A DNA stretch of 35,450 nt, from contig WQYN01000004.1 in assembly GCA_009781225.1 (NCBI GenBank), positions 1 to 35,450 on the forward strand, in the 5' to 3' direction. Positions 1 through 7,595 of this stretch are shown here, in pieces. How positions within the stretch are numbered: position 1 is the stretch's first letter; every line of letters begins with the position of its first letter. The stretch is from Micrococcales bacterium. GTDB lineage: Bacteria > Actinomycetota > Actinomycetes > Actinomycetales > WQXJ01. The notes beneath the pieces were generated by a model. That model had not been told where the DNA came from, ran no database searches, and was given only the letters and a program-made list of their open reading frames with translations. The position numbers were made by a program, and so were the translations under genes.

Positions 1-480
1 GCGATGAAACAGGTGACGATGGCCTCTGGGACGAGCCTGAAGGCCGTCGCATTGGCCTACCCGGCAGGCGCCAACGCGAAACTGTCGTGGTCGTCAACCA
101 ACCCGAAGGTCGCCAAAGTCAACGCTTCAGGCAAGATCCAGGCACTCAAACCCGGCAGCACGGTGATCACCGTCAAAGCCCCCGGTGGGAAGACCGCCCG
201 CCTGAACGTGACCGTCGTCGCCAAGGCGGTCAAAGTCACCACGGTCAAGGCCGCCAAGACCAGCACCCTCAAGGTCAAGAAGGGCAAAACCAAACGCCTG
301 ACCCTGACCCCCACCCCCAAAGGTGCAACCCTAACGAAGATGCCCACCTACAAATCCACGAAACCCACCATCGCGACCATCGACAAGACCGGCCTGGTCA
401 CCGCCAAGAAGAAAGGCAAGACCAAGCTCACCGTCACCCTCGCCGGAAAGAAAACCACCCTCACCATCAACGTCACCTAA
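1..480 (+). CDS. C-terminal part of a secreted BIG2 (bacterial Ig-like group 2) repeat protein, partial
   Basis: The reading frame is open from the first base, so the gene very probably begins before the window; the ATG at position 4 is unlikely to be the real start. About 159 residues are visible, with two Ig-like group 2 repeats (roughly residues 5-75 and 80-158). Both have the BIG2 signature: a W-S-S/K-S-T-N/K-P-x-V/I-A core, a G-x-(I/V)-x-A-(L/K)-K-x-G segment, and a closing T-(I/L)-x-V-T strand. The protein is very rich in Lys and Thr. BIG2 modules are known as stalk or adhesion modules in surface-exposed and secreted proteins. No LPXTG motif or C-terminal membrane helix follows, so this end gives no sign of covalent wall anchoring. 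What the missing N-terminal part does cannot be told from here. The gene converges on the lipoprotein gene at 574-1791. Confidence 0.8.
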   Translation, partial: AMKQVTMASGTSLKAVALAYPAGANAKLSWSSTNPKVAKVNASGKIQALKPGSTVITVKAPGGKTARLNVTVVAKAVKVTTVKAAKTSTLKVKKGKTKRLTLTPTPKGATLTKMPTYKSTKPTIATIDKTGLVTAKKKGKTKLTVTLAGKKTTLTINVT

Positions 481-561
481 CCCCCAAAGCCCGCATCCAG
501 ACCGATTGGTCGCGTCCTGGCGGCTGTGGACGGCGTCTATGTCCTGCCAATCGCAGCGCTC

Positions 562-588
562 GGGCCTTAGGCGCTACGGCCTCAGCCC
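562..588 (-). terminator. Hairpin at the 3' end of the lipoprotein gene, possible terminator
   Basis: On the minus strand a GGGC/GCCC outer stem continues, with one bulge and one mismatch, into a GGC/GCC inner stem around a six-base loop. It spans the stop codon of the lipoprotein gene and lies between two convergent genes, where a terminator is expected. There is no U-tract, so intrinsic termination is only a suggestion. Confidence 0.35.
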
Positions 589-1791
589 ATCAGGGGGGAT
601 GGAGGCGGCTCTCGGGGCGCAGGGTTCGTCTTCGCCGGGGGTGTACCAGGCGACTGCGTTGCCGGAGACGGCTGCCTGGGAGCAGGCGGATTCTCCTAGC
701 CGCCAGATCACCCCGTTGCTCGCATCGAAGAGGTATTGACCGTCGTCGCCGCTTCCGGGGCCCTTGCCCCAGGCGACCCAGCTTCCCGAGACGGCGATCG
801 TGGGGGCGCCCGGGGAGGAGACGGCGATCTCGGTCAAGGTGTAGGTCTGGGTGTTGAGAACGTAGATCCAGCCGCCGTCCGCCCCGGTGCTCGGCCCCGA
901 CGGCACGACAGACCACGCGTGGTAGACCTTTCCTGCTCCAAGGCCGTTGACCGTCATGGCGCCTTCGGTGAGAGTGTCGATAGTCGTCTGGGAGGTCTCA
1001 TCACGCCAGGTCACAAGGCCCCAGACGCCGTCCACGGACAGGGCCGTGTGGTAGATGGCGCCTCTCTCATCGGTGGCGAGGTTGCCGACGTCGTCGGCGA
1101 GGATTTCCTGGGAGCCCACCTCGCCGTTGCAGAGCATCCGGGCAAGTACCAGCGTCTGCCCCCCGCCCTTCTTGGTCGCGGGGAAGGTCCAGTACACGAC
1201 GCCCGCCGAGACCCGAACCTCCTGCCGGTCAACTCCCTGTTTCTCCTCGTCAAGGGCCAGATCCTCGGAGGTCGCCAAGACGCGAGCCTCCCCTCCCGAC
1301 CAGCAGACCAAGCGCCAATCCGTGTGAGGCTCCTCCGCGTCCGACGTTTCCAGCCAGGCCAACTTCTCGCCGTTTGAGGACAGCGCCAGCACCCGACGGA
1401 ACGGCTCCTCCTCATCGGTCACCAAGGGGTAGAACTCCTGGCCCTCGTAGGTGCCGATCTCGAGTAGCGGCCCGTCCTGAGAGGTCCGGAACCCCGCCAT
1501 GACCCCGTCCTGGTTCAGCGTCGACAGATCGGGACCCCCGTAGCCTTGAGCGGTGGGATTCCCCGAGGCCATGGCCCACACCGACTCCAGCCGATCGGGA
1601 GACAACTCCGAGGCGTCATCGGTCGTCAAACACACCCCGGCCTCCAACGGCCCCGTGCACGTCGACTCCACTTCCTCGGGGATGAATCCCTCCGTCGTGG
1701 GAGGCGGCAACGGCTTGGGCTCCCCCGAGCAGCCGACACACCCGAAGCCCACCACAAAAACCAACCCCGCCACGACCCCGCGACCACGCAT
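574..1791 (-). CDS. Putative secreted lipoprotein with beta-propeller-like repeats
   Basis: About 405 residues. The N-terminus is a positive stretch (MRGRG), a hydrophobic run (VVAGLVFVVGFG) and Cys residues in the context G-C-V-G-C-S. This fits a lipoprotein signal, although position -3 of the lipobox is not the usual Leu. The mature part starts with a Pro-rich linker (EPKPLPPPTT) and then has repeated short W/Y-containing beta segments such as GEKLAWLE, AGVVYWTF, SGSWVAWGKG and GNAVAWYT, spaced like blades of a propeller. I chose the ATG at 1791 because GGAG lies nine bases upstream; a GTG at 1797 is open but too close to that site. The gene starts only 15 bases after sahH ends and is probably the last gene of that operon. 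No enzymatic motif was recognised; a surface-exposed binding or assembly role is a guess. Confidence 0.65.
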   Translation of the reverse strand: MRGRGVVAGLVFVVGFGCVGCSGEPKPLPPPTTEGFIPEEVESTCTGPLEAGVCLTTDDASELSPDRLESVWAMASGNPTAQGYGGPDLSTLNQDGVMAGFRTSQDGPLLEIGTYEGQEFYPLVTDEEEPFRRVLALSSNGEKLAWLETSDAEEPHTDWRLVCWSGGEARVLATSEDLALDEEKQGVDRQEVRVSAGVVYWTFPATKKGGGQTLVLARMLCNGEVGSQEILADDVGNLATDERGAIYHTALSVDGVWGLVTWRDETSQTTIDTLTEGAMTVNGLGAGKVYHAWSVVPSGPSTGADGGWIYVLNTQTYTLTEIAVSSPGAPTIAVSGSWVAWGKGPGSGDDGQYLFDASNGVIWRLGESACSQAAVSGNAVAWYTPGEDEPCAPRAASIPPDGLRP

Positions 1792-1806
1792 CAACACCCT
1801 CTCCTC

Positions 1807-3243
1807 TCAGTATCGGTAATGCTCCGCCTTGTACGGCCCGTCAACCGGAACCCCGAGGTAGTCGGCCTGGCCAGGCGTCAAAACAGTCAGCCTAACCCCC
1901 AGAGCGTCCAGATGCGCCCGCGCCACCTTCTCATCAAGGGCCTTTGGAAGCCGGTGGACCCCACAGTCGAACTCGTCTCCGACATGCAGGGCGATCTGCG
2001 CCAACACCTGGTTGGCAAAGGACGTTGACATGACAAACGAGGGATGCCCCGTCGCGTTCCCTAGGTTAAGCAGCCGCCCCTGAGACAGGAGAAGAATTCG
2101 GTGCCCATCAGGGAAAATCCACTCATCGACCTGGTCCTTGACCGGCACGCAGCGCACCCCAGGCACTCGCTCCAGCCCCGCGACGTCAATCTCATGGTCA
2201 AAGTGGCCGATGTTCCCCACGACCGCCCCGTCCCGCATCGCCTCCATATGCTCGACCGTCACGACATCCCTACACCCCGTCGCCGTGATAACAAAGTCCG
2301 CGCGAGCGACCACCTCCTCCACGCGCGCCACCTCAAACCCATCCATCGCCGCCTGAAGTGCACAAATGGGATCGATCTCCGAGATCACCACGCGCGCCCC
2401 CTGCCCGCGCATCGCCTCCGCCGCCCCCTTGCCCACATCCCCGTACCCCGCGATGAGCACGAGCTTTCCGCCGATCAACACATCCGTTGCCCGGTTGAGC
2501 CCGTCCGGCAGCGAATGCCGAATCCCATACCGGTTGTCGAACTTCGACTTCGTCACCGAGTCGTTGACATTGATCGCCGGGAACCGCAGTCGCCCCGCCG
2601 CCGCCAGCTGCGCGAGCCGCAGCACCCCCGTCGTCGTCTCCTCGCTGACCCCGCGCAGCGACGCTCCGATCCTCCCCCACTGCCCCGCGCGCCTGCGCAC
2701 CATCTCGCGCACGATGGCGGCCTCCGCACCCTCGCTCGACGCCTCAGTCACGCTCTCCCCGAGTTCCTCCTCCATCCCGCTGAGCAGCAGGAACGTCGCG
2801 TCTCCCCCGTCGTCAACGATCCCCGTGGGACCCGAATCAGGCCAATCCAACGCCCGATACTGGCAGTCCCAGTACTCGACCAGACTCTGGCCCTTCCACG
2901 CGAACACCGGCGGACCCGCCGGCGCCTCGACGCTCCCACCCCGCCCAACCACGACCGCCGCCGCCGCGTCATCTTGGGTGGAGAAGATGTTGCAGGAGGC
3001 CCATCGCACCTTTGCTCCTAGGTCAAGCAGGGTCTCGATGAGCACGGCCGTCTGAACGGTCATGTGGAGCGACCCGGTGATCCGCGCCCCAGCCAGAGGC
3101 TGGGAGGAGGCAAACTCCTCACGCAGCGCGATGAGCCCCGGCATCTCGCCTTCCGCGAGAGTGATCTGGTGGCGCCCCGCCGCCGCAAGCCCGAGGTCAG
3201 CGACCTCGAACCGCCCCTCGACTGCGGACCTCCCCCTCAGCAT
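1807..3243 (-). CDS. sahH: S-adenosyl-L-homocysteine hydrolase (adenosylhomocysteinase)
   Basis: This cytosolic enzyme reversibly splits S-adenosylhomocysteine, the product of methyltransferases, into adenosine and homocysteine using tightly bound NAD+. All 478 residues are present. The N-terminus reads [18 protein letters not shown] and EMPGL, followed by [20 protein letters not shown] (the SLHMT substrate motif), the NAD-binding Rossmann glycine motif GYGDVGKG, and the C-terminus [10 protein letters not shown] with the Lys and Tyr that complete the NAD site of the partner subunit. The length fits bacterial enzymes with the extra insertion near residues 150-190. The ATG at 3243 overlaps the last codons and stop of the Trm112-like gene by seven bases, which suggests translational coupling. 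No SAH riboswitch-like leader was seen, as expected for a gene inside an operon. The identification is firm. Confidence 0.96.
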   Translation of the reverse strand: MLRGRSAVEGRFEVADLGLAAAGRHQITLAEGEMPGLIALREEFASSQPLAGARITGSLHMTVQTAVLIETLLDLGAKVRWASCNIFSTQDDAAAAVVVGRGGSVEAPAGPPVFAWKGQSLVEYWDCQYRALDWPDSGPTGIVDDGGDATFLLLSGMEEELGESVTEASSEGAEAAIVREMVRRRAGQWGRIGASLRGVSEETTTGVLRLAQLAAAGRLRFPAINVNDSVTKSKFDNRYGIRHSLPDGLNRATDVLIGGKLVLIAGYGDVGKGAAEAMRGQGARVVISEIDPICALQAAMDGFEVARVEEVVARADFVITATGCRDVVTVEHMEAMRDGAVVGNIGHFDHEIDVAGLERVPGVRCVPVKDQVDEWIFPDGHRILLLSQGRLLNLGNATGHPSFVMSTSFANQVLAQIALHVGDEFDCGVHRLPKALDEKVARAHLDALGVRLTVLTPGQADYLGVPVDGPYKAEHYRY

Positions 3244-3446
3244 TCCACCGCCTCATCAGCTAGCAGCACGGGGATCCCTTCGATGATCGGATACGCCACC
3301 GCGCAGACCGCGCAGGCCAGCCACGACCCCACGGGACCCAGCGAGGAAACCAAGGTGCCGCCATCGTCCAAAGCCTCGCGGTCAGTTAACTCACCAGCGC
3401 AGGTCGGACAGCGAAGGATCTCCCGGACCCACGGCTCGAGACTCAC
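3237..3446 (-). CDS. Trm112-like small zinc-ribbon protein
   Basis: A 69-residue protein with the Trm112/YcaR pattern: an N-terminal C-P-T-C pair in [10 protein letters not shown], a second C-A-V-C pair in [11 protein letters not shown], and the hallmark [11 protein letters not shown] end. Eukaryotic Trm112 is a zinc-binding partner of methyltransferases; the bacterial role is poorly known. I take the GTG at 3446 as start because it overlaps the TGA of manB in a GTGA arrangement and puts the first Cys pair near residue 13. A longer frame exists, but its extra 43 residues lie inside manB and look like non-coding Arg/Gly-rich read-through. Lying between manB and sahH, it may assist a methyltransferase, but that is inference. 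Confidence 0.85.
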   Translation of the reverse strand: MSLEPWVREILRCPTCAGELTDREALDDGGTLVSSLGPVGSWLACAVCAVAYPIIEGIPVLLADEAVEC

Positions 3447-4882
3447 TCCGCGACCCCGTGAGAGCGGACAATTCCCAGGATCGCGTCGCGGATCTGCGCC
3501 ATAGTCTCCTCGTCCTCGGCCTCGACGTTGAGGCGGAGCAGCGGCTCGGTGTTGGAGGGCCGCACGTTCGCCCACCAGCGCGGATGCGTCTCCCAGTGGT
3601 CGATCAGGAGCCCGTCAAGCAGGTCGAGGCGAGTCGCGTCATCGTCCGCATTCGGTTGGTAGGCAGCCCGGACCGCGGCGATCGCATCGTCAACCGAGGT
3701 GACGCGCGTGTTGATCTCACCCGAGGCGACGTAGGGGTCGAAGGCCGCGGCGAGCTCCGACATCGGTGTTCCCGCCCGGTCGAGCGCGGCGAGCACGTGC
3801 ATCGCGGCGAGCAGGCCCGTGTCGGCAAAGAAAAAGTCGCGGAAGTAGAAGTGAGCGGAGTGCTCGGCGCCAAAGATCGCCTCGAACTCGGCCATGATCT
3901 GCTTGACGAAGGCGTGGCCCACCCGGGTGCGCACAGGCCGCGCGCCCGCCTTGGCCAGCAGCTCCGGCACCGCCCGCGAAGTGATGAGATTGTGGACGAT
4001 GACGGGTTCCCGGCCCTCTTCGAGATCGCGCTCAATCTCCCCCAGACCGACGATGGCGGCGATGGCCGCGGGGCTGACAATCTCGCCCTTCTCATCAAGA
4101 ACAAAGCATCGATCCGCATCGCCGTCAAAGGCAAGGCCGAGGTCAGCGCCGGATTCGACGATGACGCGCGCGAGGTCGCGAGTGTTGGCCGGGTCGAGCG
4201 GGTTGGCGGGATGGACCGGGAAGGAGCCGTCAAGCTTGAAGTAGAGGGGGACGAGGTCGAGCGGCAAGGGCGGCATGCCGACGGCCGAGCCGAGGACCGC
4301 GGGGACGGTCTGTCCGGCCATCCCGTTGCCGGCGTCCACGGCGACTTTGAGAGGCTCGATTCCCGTGAGGTCCACCAGGGAGCGCAGGTAGGCGGCATAG
4401 TCGGGGAGGATGTCCAGGCCCGTGACGTGGCCTCGCGTGGGAGCGCGGGGGTGCGTGCCCTCGTCGAGGAAACCCTGGGCCGTGGCGATGATGGCGGCGA
4501 GACCGTTGTCCCGGCCCACGGGCGCGGCGCCCGCGCGCATGACCTTCATGCCGTTGTATTGGCCGGGGTTGTGGCTGGCGGTCAGGACAACGCCGGGAAG
4601 GTTGCGCGTCCCCGAGGCGAAGTAGCAGGCATCTGTCGACACGAGGCCGAGGTCCACGACGTCGACGCCGCGGGAGGTGATGCCGCGCGCGACGGACGCG
4701 GAGAGTTCTCCGCCAGATCGTCGCATGTCACGACCGACAAGGATGGGTTTGGGGCCCAGATGCTCCGCCAGGGCCGCGCCAATCATCGTGGCTTCGCGGG
4801 TCCCCCACTGGGCGGGAACGAGCCCGCGCAGGTCATTCGCGTTCAGGATGTCAGCGAGGGAGCGGCGTGTCGGATCTGGCAC
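3443..4882 (-). CDS. manB: Phosphomannomutase / phosphoglucomutase family enzyme
   Basis: An alpha-D-phosphohexomutase of 479 residues that interconverts mannose-6-phosphate and mannose-1-phosphate (or the glucose esters), feeding nucleotide-sugar supply for envelope glycans. Visible motifs in order are N-terminal NDLRGLVPAQW, the catalytic phosphoserine loop TASHNPGQYNG with Ser about residue 103, the Mg2+ loop DGDADRC at about residue 253, the sugar-binding GAEHS, and the phosphate-binding loop RPSNTEPLLRLNVEA near the end. The start is GTG at 4882, 28 bases after DUF3499. The neighbourhood (DUF3499 before, Trm112-like and sahH after) is the one known for actinobacterial phosphomannomutases near whiB2, which supports ManB over a pure phosphoglucomutase. 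Substrate preference cannot be read from the sequence. Confidence 0.92.
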   Translation of the reverse strand: MPDPTRRSLADILNANDLRGLVPAQWGTREATMIGAALAEHLGPKPILVGRDMRRSGGELSASVARGITSRGVDVVDLGLVSTDACYFASGTRNLPGVVLTASHNPGQYNGMKVMRAGAAPVGRDNGLAAIIATAQGFLDEGTHPRAPTRGHVTGLDILPDYAAYLRSLVDLTGIEPLKVAVDAGNGMAGQTVPAVLGSAVGMPPLPLDLVPLYFKLDGSFPVHPANPLDPANTRDLARVIVESGADLGLAFDGDADRCFVLDEKGEIVSPAAIAAIVGLGEIERDLEEGREPVIVHNLITSRAVPELLAKAGARPVRTRVGHAFVKQIMAEFEAIFGAEHSAHFYFRDFFFADTGLLAAMHVLAALDRAGTPMSELAAAFDPYVASGEINTRVTSVDDAIAAVRAAYQPNADDDATRLDLLDGLLIDHWETHPRWWANVRPSNTEPLLRLNVEAEDEETMAQIRDAILGIVRSHGVAE

Positions 4883-4907
4883 CCCAGTAACACTACTGAT
4901 GCTGGGG
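4882..4907 (-). promoter_or_regulatory. Hairpin overlapping the manB start region
   Basis: CCCCAG and CTGGGG form a perfect 6-bp stem around a 14-base loop in the 28-base gap between DUF3499 and manB. On the minus strand the downstream arm CTGGGG runs up to the GTG start codon, so folding would hide the translation start region. It may couple translation of manB to that of the upstream gene. It is a sequence observation only, and a short stem. Confidence 0.3.
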
Positions 4908-4910
4908 TCT

Positions 4911-5273
4911 TTAGTCGATTTTGCCGCTCAGCACACGTAGGTGGCCGTGGCGTGCTCCTGCCACGAGGGGCAGGGGTTGGTCGACAACATGGCGTCCGCG
5001 CTGGCGGACAACGTCTGCTAGAGCCACGAGATCGTCCCGCGAGGGGCCAACGGGGATGGTCTCGGGAGCCAGACGGATCACTTCCCACCCTCGGGGGGGA
5101 GTCAGCGACTCGGAGTGCCGTACACACAGGTCGTAGGCGAAGGGCTCCGGACGTCCTGCAAGGGGGCCAAGGACAGCCGTGGAGTCGGCGTAGACAAAGG
5201 TCAGAGTCGCCACGGGTCGCGCACTGCACGTAGCGTGCTGACAGGTTCGTGGTCGGTTCATACCGGTGGACAT
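4911..5273 (-). CDS. DUF3499 family protein
   Basis: A 120-residue protein of the actinobacterial DUF3499 family, whose function is not known. Family features seen are two N-terminal cysteines in CQHATCSARP, the strongly conserved block VATLTFVYADSTAVLGPL, the Y-D-L-C-V-R-H Cys/His segment, and PPRGWEVIRL. The Cys/His spacing suggests a small metal-binding fold. Family members are usually found between the zincin-like gene and phosphomannomutase, as here. No good ribosome site precedes the ATG at 5273 or the internal ATG at 5261, so translation could be leaderless or weak. The gene is divergent from the zincin-like gene, with a shared 70-bp control region, and probably heads the manB-sahH operon. 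Confidence 0.85.
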   Translation of the reverse strand: MSTGMNRPRTCQHATCSARPVATLTFVYADSTAVLGPLAGRPEPFAYDLCVRHSESLTPPRGWEVIRLAPETIPVGPSRDDLVALADVVRQRGRHVVDQPLPLVAGARHGHLRVLSGKID

Positions 5274-5331
5274 TACCGGTCATGAGGGGCTCTTTGGCGA
5301 CCGACGCGCCGCTCGTCTCACATCAAGTCGG

Positions 5332-5337
5332 TAGGGT
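5332..5337 (+). promoter_or_regulatory. Possible -10 hexamer for a leaderless zincin-like transcript
   Basis: TAGGGT ends six bases before the ATG at 5344, so transcription would begin at or near the start codon. No convincing -35 hexamer is seen. Confidence 0.3.
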
Positions 5338-5343
5338 GAGTCC

Positions 5344-5781
5344 ATGCCGACTCCCGCCATGCCTCCCCGCATTGAGGGGCGACGGCGCGATCGACGCGGT
5401 CGAGGGCCCCGCGGACCCCTGGTTCCTCCGGCTCTCGGGGCAAGCCGAGTACCCCGTGCCCGCTTCGAACGGTTGGTGGCTGGCGCCATCGCCCGGCTCG
5501 AGCGATCCTGGTCCCGCGAACTTGAAGACATTGACGTCGGTGTCGAGGACGTCCCCACCTCTGACCCTGCGACCTGGGAAGTCAACGGTGTTCCCGTCGG
5601 CCAGGCTTTCGGCCGCTCAGCGGGACAAAAGGCGAGGATCACCCTCTTCCGCCGACCATTAGAAGCTCGAGCTGCCGACGCTGATGAACTCGCGATCCTT
5701 GTCCTCGATGTGCTGGTCGAGCAGCTGGCCCTTCTCCTGGGCCACCGCCCCGAAGACATCGACCCCGGCTACGGGACCTGA
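5344..5781 (+). CDS. Zincin-like metallopeptidase family (PF06262-type) protein lacking the HExxH motif
   Basis: A 145-residue protein matching the small zincin-like family found next to DUF3499 in actinobacteria. After a basic Arg/Pro-rich N-terminus (residues 1-40) comes the family core: F-E-R-L-V-A-G-A-I-A-R-L, DIDVGVEDVP, an ITLFRRPLE strand, and the helix ending in DELAILVLDVLVEQLALLLG followed by HRPEDIDP. In family members with protease potential that helix carries HExxHH; here the place reads V-E-Q-L-A, so only the Glu remains and no zinc ligands are present. It is therefore unlikely to be a peptidase. It lies convergent to the ABC ATPase gene, with one base between the stop codons. 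The identification rests on sequence pattern and neighbourhood. Confidence 0.75.
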   Translation: MPTPAMPPRIEGRRRDRRGRGPRGPLVPPALGASRVPRARFERLVAGAIARLERSWSRELEDIDVGVEDVPTSDPATWEVNGVPVGQAFGRSAGQKARITLFRRPLEARAADADELAILVLDVLVEQLALLLGHRPEDIDPGYGT

Positions 5782-5782
5782 C

Positions 5783-6589
5783 CTACTTGGATTTCTGCAT
5801 GGCCTCTTGGTAGGCGGCGACGATCTCGTCGGCGGGACCGTCCTGGACTACCTGGCCCTTTTCGAGCCAGATGGCGCGTTCGCACATGGTCAGGACCGTG
5901 GTCGCGGAGTGGGAAACAAGGAACACGGTCCCGGCCTGCTCCTTGACCTCCATGACCTTGTCTTGGGAGCGGCGACGGAAGGCTTCATCGCCCGTGGACA
6001 GGGCCTCGTCAATCATGAGAATGTCGGGGACGCGGGCGGTAGCGATAGCGAAGCGTAGGCGGGCCCCCATGCCGGAGGAGTAGGCCTTCATCGGCAGGTA
6101 GACAAACTCGCCGATCCCGGAGAACTCGACGATCTCGTCGAACTTCTCGCGGATCTCAGCGGGGCTCATCCCCAGGGCCAGTCCCCCCAGGAGGATGTTG
6201 CGGTCTCCCGTGAGGCGAGGCAGCAGGGCGGCGTTTACCCCCAGCAGGGCGCATTGCCCCTTGGCGTAGACGGCGCCCTCGGAGTAGGGCAGCAGACCCG
6301 CGATCGCGCGCAGCAGCGTCGACTTCCCCGCGCCGTTGCGGCCTATGATCCCGATCGACTCGCCCTCGTGGGCAACGAAGGAGACTCCCCGCACGGCGTG
6401 GACTTCCTTCATTGCCCCCACGGTGCGGGTGGTGCGGTCAAAAAGGCGCTGGTAGATGCCCTGCCGGTGCTCCCGAGTCGCGCCTACTCGACGCCCGCCA
6501 AACACCCGGTAGCGCACGTGAACATCATCGACGATCATCGTGGGAGGCCCCTTGGGACGGGGCGCGAACACGACCTCAGTCTCGGCCAT
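5783..6589 (-). CDS. ABC transporter ATP-binding subunit, surface polysaccharide/teichoic acid exporter (Wzt/TagH type)
   Basis: A 268-residue ATPase that would power flipping of a lipid-linked polysaccharide across the membrane. Motifs in order are Walker A GRNGAGKST (about residues 83-91), a Q-loop region LLGVNAALLPRLTGDRN typical of the polysaccharide-exporter subfamily, signature YSSGMGARLRFAIA, Walker B ILMIDEALSTGD, and the switch His in LVSHS. The early segment VRYRVFGG is also typical for TagH/Wzt. No C-terminal glycan-binding extension is present, so it is the short form. I start at the ATG at 6589, which overlaps the permease gene by 14 bases; the longer open frame adds 32 residues read from permease codons. 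It forms a two-gene operon with the permease. Confidence 0.9.
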   Translation of the reverse strand: MAETEVVFAPRPKGPPTMIVDDVHVRYRVFGGRRVGATREHRQGIYQRLFDRTTRTVGAMKEVHAVRGVSFVAHEGESIGIIGRNGAGKSTLLRAIAGLLPYSEGAVYAKGQCALLGVNAALLPRLTGDRNILLGGLALGMSPAEIREKFDEIVEFSGIGEFVYLPMKAYSSGMGARLRFAIATARVPDILMIDEALSTGDEAFRRRSQDKVMEVKEQAGTVFLVSHSATTVLTMCERAIWLEKGQVVQDGPADEIVAAYQEAMQKSK

Positions 6590-7478
6590 AGCGCGCCTCC
6601 GCCCTCCAGAAGAACACGAACCCCAAGCCGAGGAACACGGCAGCCCAGCCGACCGCCATCGCCCATTCATAGGGGTAGTGGGCATACTCCCCGGGGTTTT
6701 TCGGGTCCGGAGTGATCAGGACACAACGGGCAAGCTTGAGGTACAACCCCAAGGGTTGATGTTCCAAGAGCCAGGCGATCAACTCGTGGTTCTTCGCGTA
6801 CTGCGCGATGTTGAAGAACACACCGGACATGTAACGCAGCAGCTGAGTCGCGACTCCGACAAGGTTCGCGTAGTCGGGGGTCGCCTCGCAGATGCGGGCC
6901 AGCATGAACCCCGCCCCCAAGATGAAGGAGTACATGCACACTAGGACCACGGGGAACAGCAGCCACTCCCAGGTGATCGGCTGCCCGCGGAGGATCAGCA
7001 CAAGGAACATCACGAGCAGCGCAGGCCACATCATGACGATCTCCGTCATCACCACAGAAATCGGCAACACCGCCCGTGGGAAGTCAAGCGCCCGCACCAG
7101 CCCCAGCCGCGACCTGATCGAGGTGGCACAGGAGTGGAGGCAGGAGGACATGAACCCGTAGAGGAAGACCCCGATCGCCAAGAAGGACAGGAAGTCCGAG
7201 GTGCCCTTCGACAGGTTGAGGGCCACCCCAAACACGACCCAAAAGACCGCAAACTGGAGCAGCGGGTTGAGCACGGCCCAGACTTGCCCCAGGTAGGACC
7301 CCTGGTTTCGCCCCATGGCATCCGAACTCGCCAGCATCTTGACGAAGTGGCGCCGGCTCCACAGAGCGCCGATGTACTGGCCAAGCGGCGGTCGGGCGCC
7401 CAGGCGCCTTAAACCATGCTGAGCTGCGAGGTCAGCTGCTTGCCGTGGCGAGAGCGCCTCGGGGGTTGGTTGGGTCAC
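6576..7478 (-). CDS. ABC-2 type permease, surface polysaccharide/teichoic acid exporter (Wzm/TagG type)
   Basis: A 300-residue integral membrane protein, partner of the ATPase encoded directly after it. A cytoplasmic N-terminus precedes the family segment NQGSYLGQVWAVLNPLLQFA and six hydrophobic stretches: about LLQFAVFWVVFGVAL, FLAIGVFLYGFM, MWPALLVMFLVLIL, WLLFPVVLVCMYSF, the region around LLRYMSGVFF, and VGWAAVFLGLGFVFFW. The start is GTG at 7478 with GAGG eight bases upstream. Genes of this type export O-antigen, wall teichoic acid or galactan precursors; nearby LCP transferases support a wall-linked glycopolymer as cargo. The exact polymer cannot be told. Confidence 0.9.
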   Translation of the reverse strand: MTQPTPEALSPRQAADLAAQHGLRRLGARPPLGQYIGALWSRRHFVKMLASSDAMGRNQGSYLGQVWAVLNPLLQFAVFWVVFGVALNLSKGTSDFLSFLAIGVFLYGFMSSCLHSCATSIRSRLGLVRALDFPRAVLPISVVMTEIVMMWPALLVMFLVLILRGQPITWEWLLFPVVLVCMYSFILGAGFMLARICEATPDYANLVGVATQLLRYMSGVFFNIAQYAKNHELIAWLLEHQPLGLYLKLARCVLITPDPKNPGEYAHYPYEWAMAVGWAAVFLGLGFVFFWRAEARYGRD

Positions 7479-7595
7479 CCGCGCGACCTCACAGAGGTTG
7501 TGAACGTGATCATCCCCGTCACCTTACCGCGCAGGCCATCCCACATGAGTCTTCCTGGCGAGTCGTGCAAGCTAATCTTTGGTCGCTGAGCAAAA

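Noticed and set aside
3244-3500. SAH riboswitch upstream of sahH
   Set aside because: sahH starts inside the preceding coding sequence, so there is no leader in which such a switch could lie.
3458-5233. 591-codon plus-strand open frame opposite manB and DUF3499
   Set aside because: It is the antisense shadow of genes with firm family motifs; high GC keeps stops rare. Its composition (Arg, Gly, Asp, Val rich) shows no domain.
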